Of a stretch of 23,833 nucleotides of DNA, positions 9,226-18,661 are shown one piece after another (the stretch's first letter is position 1; every line of letters begins with the position of its first letter). Below the pieces are notes generated by a model, which saw only the letters and a list, made by a program, of their open reading frames with translations, was not told the DNA's origin and ran no database searches. The translations under genes were made by a program, and so were the position numbers. The DNA lies in the NCBI GenBank assembly GCA_000697335.1, contig JNEM01008752.1, forward strand, positions 1-23,833. The letters run 5' to 3'. This DNA comes from Conidiobolus incongruus B7586 (taxonomy: Eukaryota > Entomophthoromycota > Entomophthoromycetes > Entomophthorales > Conidiobolaceae).

Positions 9226-10944
9226 TTATTTGGGAGCAGATTCCGGCGATCTATGATTTTCGCCACTCGAAGGTACTATAGAATCCTTATCGCTGAGCTC
9301 CTGAATCTTCTTAGAAAATTTCATAGTACTAAATTTCTGGATTTTCATGGGCTTTTCACCTTCCTGACGTGATGTGTGGAAGATCGTCTTCATACATGGC
9401 CAGAATTCTAAAGCACTCAGCACACTTTCGAGGCTCATGGTCTTTTGGCTCTTGTCGCCGTACTTATAGATGTAGAAGTGTGGAATGAGGTAGATGAAGT
9501 CGACAGTTCTCATAGCATCCAGATAGTGTTTGCGCTTAGAGTCCTCGGGATAGAATACCTGGATTAGATTTTGTGATTTTTCGTCCCTGATCTTACGATA
9601 GTACTCGATATCTTGCTTCTCAAAGTAGGGAGACGGAGATGGGTAGCTATGCTGCGCCATACGCTCTAAAAAATCAACCATCAGTTCCATAATGCCAATT
9701 GACTGAAATTGAAGCATGATGAAGTTCACGAGATAGATATTGTACTGAGGATGATCTAGAGAATAAAGTTCAATGAATTTCAATCCATTGAGTGTTGCCA
9801 TAGGATGGTCAACGACATACTCCTTCAGAATTTCCCAGTCTTGGATGATATTATCTTCGTCCAGAACCTCCGCATCACGAATCATTTTCTTGAATTTAGC
9901 TATACCATTTGTCATGAATGTGCTAAAAGAATATAGCTCCATTGCTAAATACCCTTGATATTGGTCCAATTCTGAATCGGAGATTTCAAAGTTACGACGA
10001 CTGGATTTCGAAACTATATGGTTGATTAAAAGATAACTATTGTAATGGTCTACTGCCCTGTTCCAGTCTTCCTGCCTCGAATGAACTGCATTGGGCATCT
10101 GCGCAATTCCAGATATATAAGTGTCGACACGTTTTGCCATAGCCCAAGTAGCTTCTTTTTCCCTTTGAATCATCACTTTTGTGGGAGTAGGCTTTGTATA
10201 AATCATTTTATCAATCTCCAGCATCTGCATCTTCTTAATAGCCTGAGTAATATGAAGACTACCTTTGGTAAACAAACCCAACTGAAGCTCCAAATGAGCC
10301 AATAGTACTAGAGTTTGAATATGTATTAAGCTATTATCATGATTTTTCACCATAACACAATATAATACCAAATGATAAAAATAATTTTCTTCAATTTGTG
10401 GTAAAGGTTTAACATTATTTTTCCTCAATAAAATGTACTGCCCCATCATATAAATAACATAGAGGATGGGAGAGTGTAGAGGTCGTACTTTAAATAATAA
10501 TTTGATATGTTTTAAATTAAAAAATGGAAATGTAGAGTAGAAATCCTCGAGAAAAGCGTCGAAATATAATTTCAACTCGGCAGTCTGAATATCGACATGA
10601 GTATATGTAGATATGAATTTGTGATCGGTAAGTGACTGGTTCAACATTAACCCGTTGATGAATGTTCCAGTATTCATGTCGAACGAAGGAAATTTAGGTA
10701 ATTTAGGGTAGTCTTCCGTAAAATCGAGGTCAATACCGTGTTTATATTTAACATAATTATACAATATCTCTTCTAACTCGGCCAACTTGGCCTCTATCCG
10801 TCCCTTTCTAGATACCGTTTTGGTTCTTTTATTACTATTTGTGTCTTGTTTGCCAAGATTATATGGGTAATGAGAATTGGAATCAGTGACCAATTCTTTA
10901 GGCAAAATGGGAAGAGACTGGATAATATTCATAGTTATTGACAT
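9226..10944 (-). CDS. Fungal transcription-factor-like protein lacking the Zn2Cys6 domain (copy A)
   Basis: An intact 572-codon frame. Residues about 47-66 form a Glu/Leu-rich helix (RIEAKLAELEEIL) matching the dimerisation helix that follows the zinc cluster in neighbouring copies B and C. Residues about 123-290 correspond to the fungal-specific middle homology region: LKLYFDAFLEDF, the YPF/FPFFNLKH equivalent, LHSPILYVIYMMGQ, and QREKEATWAMAKRVD, which matches the RRR-x-WW segment of the family. The rest aligns with B to the end (ENLIQVFYP-like and VDF...PHFYI blocks) and adds a Ser/Glu/Lys-rich tail. The Zn2Cys6 cluster is absent. The first 45 residues contain no Cys, and I find no such exon within about 1.5 kb upstream. 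It may therefore act through dimerisation rather than direct DNA binding (inference). Two methionines, at codons 1 and 5, could start it. Confidence 0.85.
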   Translation of the reverse strand: MSITMNIIQSLPILPKELVTDSNSHYPYNLGKQDTNSNKRTKTVSRKGRIEAKLAELEEILYNYVKYKHGIDLDFTEDYPKLPKFPSFDMNTGTFINGLMLNQSLTDHKFISTYTHVDIQTAELKLYFDAFLEDFYSTFPFFNLKHIKLLFKVRPLHSPILYVIYMMGQYILLRKNNVKPLPQIEENYFYHLVLYCVMVKNHDNSLIHIQTLVLLAHLELQLGLFTKGSLHITQAIKKMQMLEIDKMIYTKPTPTKVMIQREKEATWAMAKRVDTYISGIAQMPNAVHSRQEDWNRAVDHYNSYLLINHIVSKSSRRNFEISDSELDQYQGYLAMELYSFSTFMTNGIAKFKKMIRDAEVLDEDNIIQDWEILKEYVVDHPMATLNGLKFIELYSLDHPQYNIYLVNFIMLQFQSIGIMELMVDFLERMAQHSYPSPSPYFEKQDIEYYRKIRDEKSQNLIQVFYPEDSKRKHYLDAMRTVDFIYLIPHFYIYKYGDKSQKTMSLESVLSALEFWPCMKTIFHTSRQEGEKPMKIQKFSTMKFSKKIQELSDKDSIVPSSGENHRSPESAPK

Positions 10945-12534
10945 AATTGAACCAAGTATTCAATTAGGACAATCTAAAAAAGAAAAAAATAAAACAACAT
11001 TATTAAGATGACTAAATATATTTATATAGGTTAATGAAATTTCAGTGACTTAATATGTATACCATTTGAAATAATGTATGGATAAATTTTTATTAAATTG
11101 AACAAGTTAGAAAAGATGGGTAAGAAATTTTTCTTTTTAGTCATTACCCTAATTTGGTTATCTATTCTATATTTGTCTATTACATTATTCTTTTTCACAA
11201 GATCATTAAAAATTAATAACAATCAAGAAAATATTAAAATATTATTATTTATCTTGTTATTCAAGGTCTCAAAATAGTCTACATTATTTATTATACTAAG
11301 GTGGAAAATCATTCATTTAGAATTCTAATATTTATATTGATAAATATATTTTTATTAAAATTTTCCAACCTCTATTCTTGTAAAATATCATTGATCTCCG
11401 CTAAATATTTTGAATTTGAGTTAAAATTAATTTATATGTAAATTAATAGTTTTATGAAATTAAATATTATATATTCATCATAACTTATATATTAATTACT
11501 TTATAATACTTCACAAAATAATATTTTGAAGACAGCACTTTTGAACCTCCCAATTCCATGTGATAAACTATTAACCACTTCATTGACCAAACCAAACAAT
11601 CTACAAAATTAAACAAAAATATTTAGAAAATAAGGCAAGTGGATACTTCAGTTCCAAAAAGGCGATCAATTATCGTAAAAGTAAAAACCTTGACTATTAC
11701 TCGATAGTCGGTAATACGGATACTTTTCCATGAGTCAAGTGAATTGATTAATAACTGATCTAATTTCAAATATTTATATCATTATAATTATAATTATTAA
11801 CTCATATTTGAAGTTGAAAGGATCGTATAAACTTTAGACACTACTATATTTGGTAAATTCAATATAGATTTATTAGTCAGTGGAAAAACTAACCCATATT
11901 CTTGAATAATGGCTCAATCAACAAAAACTTAGATATAATTAAAAACTAGTCTTCAAAAATTTGAGGTGTCGTATCCAAATTTCTAAATTTAGAAACCAGT
12001 TTATTTTGAAAAAGGTACCCAATTAGGTAATTTTATTAATTTGATTGTATCAAGGTTAAAATTTAAAAGCAAAATAAAATATCAATTTTGTATATATAAA
12101 AAACTAAGTGAGCGAATAGTCATAATAACGGATGAAAGTCCTTTAAATTTTGGTAGATATTTTGTTAATGATAAAAATTATCCAAATAGACTAGATTTAT
12201 TTGATTTAATGAAAATTAAAATTGATTAGAATCTAAAATTTATATCCATGTTAAATATATCCAATTAATATTAATTTTTAGAATTGTTATTTATCTGGTA
12301 GTTTATTAGATATTTAAGGTATTTTAGATTAAAATGATCAAATAATATTTTTAAATACAGTCATAATTGAAATAATATCACAAACCAGATAATAATCAAA
12401 GTATTTAATATGAAGGAATGCTATACAAAAAAACTAAATAAATTAATAAAAGAATATTACATTTTAGAATGAATAGCTTCAAAAAACTGTAATTTGTCAC
12501 TAGTTGCTGGGAACATTCCCAAAGTTTTAGAAAA
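10945..12534. other. AT-rich intergenic region between regulator copies A and B
   Basis: This spacer contains the promoter side of copy A and the 3' flank of copy B. I searched the minus strand for a displaced zinc-cluster exon of copy A and found no CysX2Cys-X6-Cys pattern. Short frames at 11031-11222 (minus) and 12041-12229 (plus, TTG start) look like chance A/T translations. The patch 11520-11760 is richer in C and G and holds the inverted repeats listed separately. Confidence 0.45.
11689..11739. promoter_or_regulatory. Mutually exclusive inverted repeats with CGG-N5-CGG
   Basis: GACTAT (11692-11697) can pair with ATAGTC (11704-11709) around a 6-nt loop. Alternatively, CTTGACT (11689-11695) can pair with AGTCAAG (11733-11739). 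Both use the same left arm, so only one can form at a time. CGG triplets at 11709-11711 and 11717-11719 are 5 nt apart in direct orientation, a spacing type used by zinc-cluster regulators. The site is about 750 bp upstream of copy A. Function is inferred only. Confidence 0.25.
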
Positions 12535-14184
12535 TTAGAAAGAATCGCCATCACTAGACGACGAATTCAATGTCGGAATCATATGACCACGCTTGAAGAT
12601 AACTTTCTTATCATTATTTTCGAGGTAGAAGATGCGTTCGAGACATGGCCACTGGTAGAAATTGTCCTTGATGGTGGATTCACTAGGTTGGGAGAAGTTT
12701 TCAATTTGGAATTTAGAAATGTAGAAATGAGGTATCACGAATACATAGTCAACAGTCATCAATTCGTCAATGTAGAGTTTGTGTTGGAGATCGGATGGGT
12801 AGAATACTTGGATGAGGTTTTGAATTTGTTGATTTCTTAGATTTTCGTAGTCGCTCAGTTCGAGACACGAATCGAACATTGGTGGCGATGGATAGTTGTG
12901 TTGCTTGACGCCGTTAAGATATTCAATAAATATTGAGTACGCTCCAATTGCTTCGAATTGAAATAATAAAGTTGATGAAGTGGATATTAAGTTGGGGATG
13001 ATTGATATCAAACTTCTCGTTGAAAGCGTTTCCGTCTGTGTCATATAGAGGGGATAGCTTTAAACTTTCGAGTAAATCCATCCCTTCAATGACGAAGCAC
13101 TCCTTATCCAAGGTATCAAACTCTTTTACTGCCTTTTTAAACTTGGTGGAGTAAAGCTGATAGATACTGAAGCAATAGAGTTCCATTGTAAGGTATGATG
13201 AGTACTGATACAACTCCTCATCTGTCAAATTGAACTTATTTCGATCAGACTTTTTTATAATGGAATTAATCAATAAATAGCTCTCATAATGATCAATTGG
13301 TATATTCAAATCTTCCCGATATACTTTGACCGTAAATGGAATCTTGGTGGCGCTAGCACAAAATCCATCCATTTTTTCGTCATCACCCAAGTAGCCTCCC
13401 TTTCCCTTTGGATCATCAGAGCGGAGGCGGTGTACTTGGTCTCAGGGCTACTATACACTCCTTCCATCTGTAATTTACGAATTGCTTGCACGTTGTGAAA
13501 TCCTCACTCGGCACAAAGACCGTGTTGTAATTCCAAATCGGCCAAAAGAATTAGTGATTGTATATTCAACAGAGATCTCGTTTGGTAATAAGTTTTTAAT
13601 AGATACTTGGCAAATTTATAAAAATAGTTATCTTCAAGTTTGAGAAATGGTAAAACTTTCGCTTTTCTAAATAATATGCATTGACCGATACAGTATATGA
13701 CATAGATGATTGGCGTTTCTAAAGGCCTGAGCTTAAATAACAGTCTAGGGTGCTTTAAATTAATAAATGGATAACATGAGTGAAAGTTGGTAACATAAGT
13801 ATCAAGATACAACTTAAGATCTTTAGCGGATATTTGATCATCCTTATATGTATAGTTTGTGACTAGTGTATCAGAATAAATATTAGTAAATAGAATATCA
13901 AAATTGAATGATGACATTTGCCTGGTGCCTTCTTTGAGATTATTCTTTTTGGAATAAATATTATTGAGGTCAATATCGATACCGTGACTGGATTGGATAT
14001 ATTTTTTTAACAAATTTTCTAACCTTTTCAACCTCTTCTCCATAGCACTCGTCTTGGGTATCACTTGGGCGTTGTAGGTGACTGCATTATACGTACACTC
14101 GAAGTCCCTCTCCTTACACCGCTGACAAGGTTGACCCCTACTGCATTTTTTCTTAGATGTTCGGCATTTATCACACGATAGCAT
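12535..14184 (-). pseudogene. Zn2Cys6 transcription factor, recently broken (copy B)
   Basis: From the ATG at 14184 the first 30 residues hold a perfect zinc cluster (C4-x2-C7-x6-C14-x5-C20-x2-C23-x6-C30), then a basic/Leu-rich helix and the middle homology region. The sequence aligns with copy A throughout. In the block LKLYLDTY...CILFRK I count 32 of 53 identical positions by eye. Three lesions interrupt it without loss of alignment: a TGA at 13504-13506 where A has Gly; a one-base loss in a run of six A (plus-strand T run 13372-13377); and a frame change near 12954-12970, equivalent to a two-base loss or one-base gain. Downstream frames keep family residues to the stop at 12535 (NYPSP, NLIQVFYP, VPHFYI-like, QWPC). 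Introns do not explain the breaks because no residues are extra. It is either a young pseudogene or an intact gene hit by sequencing errors. Confidence 0.8.
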
Positions 14185-14753
14185 TGTTTTTATAAATTAA
14201 TTATTTATTTGAGTTAGTTAGAGTTAATTAAAAAATTATATTGGATGCTAATATGAGAGTTAAACAGTGATCAGATTCAAGTCCTTTGTTAGTACTAATC
14301 TATTTGAATTTTTCACAACTTTAATTGGTTAAGGAATTAAAACCACACATTTGATTAGTGAAAATAATTTAATACTAACCAATTAATTTTTCATAAATGG
14401 TTGGTAATGGATATAATAGATGAATACTCATATTCGCAGAATTTAATATATACGACACAGATTCATCAATAAAATATTTGCTTCATTTTAATAAATGTAT
14501 TGAATACTTTTCAAATGTGGACAACAAAGCTTTATATTCAAATTAAAGCATAATTGAAAACATCATTTTCCAATATTTACATCATTAATTTTATATAATA
14601 AAGGTTAATATTTTTTAGATATCTTATTTTTCAATCTCTTAACTCTCAACCCAAATCTAATAAAAATCCCCAATTTATTCTATAATTCAATCAAGAATAA
14701 ACGGATTTATTTGCTATTATGAACATTTTAATAAAATTTTAGTGTGAATGAAA
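14185..14753. other. Spacer between copies B and C, promoter region of B
   Basis: No open frame. I checked the minus strand for a detached effector region belonging to copy C and found no middle-homology residues. ATTGG (CCAAT on the minus strand) occurs at about 14324-14328, roughly 140 bp upstream of the B start, a distance similar to that in copies C and D. The rest is A/T-rich. Confidence 0.4.
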
Positions 14754-14990
14754 TTATTTGCTTGACAATTTAATTTTAATATCTGGATTGGACTGAATGT
14801 AATTCTTCAATGTCCTCTCCAATTCCTCCAGTTTTGCTTCGATCATATATGATTTTAGCACGGATTTTGATTTCGTTGTTATTTCACTGTATTTACAATC
14901 CATGCCCCGTTCAACGCATCTCGTGCAAGGTTGTCCCTTCGAGCATCTCTTTTTGGCTGTGCGGCACCTTTCGCACGAAAGATTGTTCAT
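14754..14990 (-). CDS. Stand-alone Zn2Cys6 DNA-binding domain protein (copy C)
   Basis: A 78-codon frame. A complete zinc binuclear cluster lies at C6-x2-C9-x6-C16-x5-C22-x2-C25-x6-C32, with the usual basic residues (RTAKKR) between the second and third Cys. It is followed by a linker and the family dimerisation helix (IEAKLEELERTL at about 50-61), ending with KIKLSSK at a TAA. The middle homology and C-terminal regions are absent, and I find no remnant of them in the 564 bp before copy B. The coding frame of the retained part is clean, so the gene may be a small functional DNA-binding protein that competes for operator sites, or a 3'-truncated duplicate that has not yet decayed. A CCAAT block and TATA-like sequence lie at plausible distances upstream. 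Confidence 0.65.
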   Translation of the reverse strand: MNNLSCERCRTAKKRCSKGQPCTRCVERGMDCKYSEITTKSKSVLKSYMIEAKLEELERTLKNYIQSNPDIKIKLSSK

Positions 14991-15083
14991 TTTTTAATTA
15001 AATTTCAAATTTGTTGAGTAATATTCAATAGGTAAATATAATGTTGAGATAAATGTTTGATTAAAACTCATCTCATTAGATCA

Positions 15084-15172
15084 TTTTATATTCTAGATAT
15101 ATTAGATTCACTGTAATTTGATTGGTTGGTTCAGAATTACTAATTACTTATGCAACCTCGGAATCGGGATTA
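15084..15172 (-). promoter_or_regulatory. Promoter-like cluster upstream of copy C
   Basis: Reading the minus strand toward the start at 14990: CGG-N3-CGG triplets (plus-strand 15159-15167), a CCAAT box (15121-15125) inside a 20-bp block (15118-15137), and a TATAAAA box (15084-15090). The CCAAT block recurs with one core mismatch upstream of copy D. CGG pairs are the usual contacts of zinc-cluster factors, so self- or cross-regulation within the family is possible. Farther out, the E-box palindrome TCACGTGA lies at 15265-15272. Confidence 0.4.
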
Positions 15173-15707
15173 GATTATATTTAATTCAAGAAATTTGGAA
15201 TAGAAATTACAATTTAGAATTTAATCTATTTCTTTTAATAATTTGAATAGATATTTTGTAAGATTCACGTGATGATATTTAGTTATTAGTCGGGACGATA
15301 TGGTGGTATATAATTGTAATATGCTTGGAAATCAAACAAAGTATAAATACCAATATCTCAATTCTTTTGAAGGCAGGTATTCATTTTAAAATTTATCACT
15401 TGATTTTCAAATCATCTTTCAGATCAGATTCAAATATTATCAAATTTTGGTTAAAATTTTTAATACAGTATTGTAAGAAATATATTTCTTTAACATATTT
15501 TATATATAATATTTAAGTGTTTTCAATTATTTTATTTATCCATCCAATATCCTTACATTTTTCTCTCATAGTAATCGAAAGAACATGATATCGTATTCAT
15601 AGTTATGCATATCTTTTATAATGCCTTCTCCAGTAATAATTATTTTTTCCTAGTGATACAATAATAATTAAAATGTTCTCAAGATGGAAACCTATCCTAA
15701 TTACCAT

Positions 15708-15789
15708 GTGTCATGAGGGAATTTAGCTGATTATAGGCCCGATCTCATTCAATATTATAATACATGACACGAAGAGAAGCTAAATTCTC
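15708..15789. repeat. Two interleaved inverted repeats
   Basis: GTGTCATG (15708-15715) is the exact inverse of CATGACAC (15763-15770), and GGGAATTTAGCT (15717-15728) is the inverse of AGCTAAATTCTC (15778-15789) with one mismatch. The order is left1, left2, right1, right2, so the two helices cross as in a pseudoknot rather than nesting. It is non-coding and richer in G/C than its flanks. It may be a structured RNA, a compound protein-binding site or the remains of a small element. Confidence 0.3.
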
Positions 15790-18550
15790 TGAATATCATT
15801 AAAATTTCTCGCATTTATCCAAATCATATTATCCATCTCTTGATTTTATTCAAAATTTTTTATTATAAATATATTCAATATTTTGTTTTCATAAGATGAT
15901 TAATCAAAGTATATTCATATTTTTGGCATTTTATATTATTTGAAATAAAAAATCGTTTAATATCCTTTTTGGTTAAGTAAATTATATTAGTATATTAATA
16001 TATTATTTGATATGGCGATGAATTCATAACGTACAATTAATTAATCAAATAAAAATTGAAATAAATGCGAATGGCATATAGTCATTTCAAAGAACAATGT
16101 ATTTGACAAAATGCTTTAGGATACAATGCAATCTATATTTATTCGAAACATTTATCCAAATTAATCCAGATTCATTAAAATTGATAGTTTAATAAAAATA
16201 TTATATCGATTTTAAAATTTTTCATTGACATTATATGAGAGAAAAAATTTGAATGAATAAATCATTTGAGCAAGCAAATTGGTATTCATATTGATTCAAA
16301 TTATAATGTAAAATTCAATAAAACAACCTTGTCACAAGCACTTTGTTAAATTCTTAGGGATTCCTGAATCCAGTCATATAGTTTATCTATTTCATTTTTT
16401 GTAGCATTTATTAATCCATATTATGATATTCATGCAATTTTGTATCATAAAATAAATATTCTTTTATTTAAAATCTTGAATATCATAAAACTTTATTTTT
16501 ATATTATGGTCATTTTAAATTTATCATATTAACCGAATAAACATTCGAATAAAAGAAATATATTTAAATAAACTATTGATAAAACTGCATATGATTCTCT
16601 ACATATCTTTGGAAATTTTCATTTTCAATTTCTAATGAAAATTATCGATCATCAATAATATGAATTTTGATACATTTCAATGTTGATCTAATTAACAATA
16701 AACACCTTGTTTAATATTGATATGAAATCTTGAAATTTGTTTGAAATACAATAATGTATTATATAAAATAATAATTATATATTCATTATTAATATATTTT
16801 TTTGCAAATTAAAATGATGAAATCCTTGTCACAAATTGTTAGAATTCAATTCCAGATTGGTATAATATTTTTGGATTTTATATTTTATACATTTCAGGAC
16901 TAGAAAAATTTCCAATTAAGGATTAATTTAATTATTATTATATTGTGAATGTAAATTAGTGATAGATTAATTTTAATTTTAAATTAACCCAATTATGATA
17001 AAATAATGATAGAATAATTAGCAATATGTATATTGTGTTAAAAACTAGATATTTGTAAAGTTGAATATTTTCACAATGATATTGAGAAAATTCAAGAAAA
17101 ATATTTTATAAGACAACAGTTGTATAGAATATATTGTTTTATCAGACCCTATAGTTGTTGTCTTTAGTAGTTGATATTATACAATGGCTAATCAAATAGA
17201 AACTGAACATATTGGTTTAACTTGCTCACTAATTAATACAACTTGGGTTTGAGGACTACTCCTAAAGATAAAATTAATACATAGCCATTTATAACTCTAT
17301 TTAATTATAATATCTTTATTTATTTATTAATATTTATTTATATTAACTTTATAGATGAAAAAATAAGGTATTATTACTCTATATTTTAAATAATGGGAAT
17401 TTTTTGTGATTTAAAATAAATAAACATTTTGATATATAATATATAAAAATAGATATATATTATAAATTTAATACTTTCTTTTATTATTAATAACTTTTTA
17501 TTATATTTTTAGCAAATTTTCAACACTTAAAAATTAATTTTTTATTAAAGACTAAAATTTATATATCATAAATTAATTAAATTTTCTTGTAGAAATTTTC
17601 TTTCTTATAAGTTGGTTTTTTAATTATTTAAAGTATTTATAATCATATAAGTTATAATCTAAAGAATATATTAGATATAGTAATTTTTTCTAGTTATTTT
17701 TAATTAGAAAATTTTTAATAGTTTTAAATTTATATATTTATAACTATTATATAAAATAATAAGTTTTCTTAAATAATATTAACAATACTAATTAAAAATA
17801 AATTTATTTAAAAATATAATATAAAACTTATTATTAATTAATTTTCCTTTAAAAACTAAAAAAATAACATATATTATTATAACTTATTATAATAATTAAC
17901 ATTTACTTATTAACAAAATATCTATTTAAAAAGATTTATAAAAAGAGTTGATTTAACTTAATCTAATATATTGATTTATATTTTAATCAAGGATTATACA
18001 AAGGGATTTAAAATTCAGCAATTATAATTATTCACTATAAAAGCTTAAGTTTCTAGTAATATTTTAGTAAGTTTTGTTTAATAATAGATATTTTAACTTT
18101 TTTCTAAGCTTTAGTTAAATTATAAAATACCTATTTTATATTTTAATTTATTAATTTGAGTTTAAACTTTAAAATATATAAAATTCTTGTAAAACTAATT
18201 TTAAAGTGTTTAGATACATCTTTAACTCAAATAAAAAGGTGTTTTTTAATATATTTTTTGCTTTATTAATAATTAAAAGAATAATAATTGAAATTAATCT
18301 TTTAGATCTTAATATGTTTTAAATAATTTGTCTTTTAGCTTTAAAATAATTTACCTAATGATAAATTGTTAATTTAGACAATATTCTTTATTAAAAGCTG
18401 TTTGTAAATTTTAAATGATTTTAAAAGGTTTATAGTTAAGTTTTATTAATATTAAATTAAAAGACTTTTGATGATTATTATTTGGTTTAAGCATAATTAA
18501 ATTAAATAACCAATTTTAAAAACTTAATTTTTTTAATCAAAAAAATTATG

Positions 18551-18567
18551 ATATATATATATATATA
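18551..18567. repeat. (AT)n run
   Basis: About eight AT units in an A/T-only setting, 95 bp beyond the end of pseudogene D. Confidence 0.8.
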
Positions 18568-18661
18568 ATTTCCTATTTATTTTATATATATTTATTTATT
18601 TAAAACCAGTAATATATTTGAAAAATCAGAAATTAAAAAATTTCCTATTACTTCAAATTCA

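Larger units (their letters stand above)
14991..18661. other. Long gene-free region between copies C and D
   Basis: Apart from the promoter elements of copy C and the inverted repeats at 15708-15789, nothing could be assigned. From about 17270 to 18650 the composition becomes extreme: for example 17761-17820 has 4 G/C in 60 bases. I found no CG dinucleotide in this sub-block on reading it through. A TA run lies at 18551-18567. The change back to mixed composition at about 18660 coincides with the end of the regulator pseudogene. A frame at 15325-15516 (plus) is Ile/Phe/Lys-rich and was not accepted as a gene. Confidence 0.5.

Noticed and set aside
11031-11222. Minus-strand frame just upstream of copy A, considered as its missing zinc-cluster exon
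   Set aside because: It contains no cysteine and no basic zinc-cluster pattern, and it is not needed because copy A has its own ATG.
12041-12229. 62-codon plus-strand frame
   Set aside because: It depends on a TTG start, is short and A/T-biased, and matches nothing recognised.
12583-13498. Plus-strand frames at 12583-12840 and 13289-13498
   Set aside because: They are antisense shadows of copy B, whose minus-strand sequence aligns with copy A throughout.
13290-13510. Introns as the explanation for the breaks in copy B
   Set aside because: Alignment with copy A continues residue for residue across each break, leaving no room for an intron.
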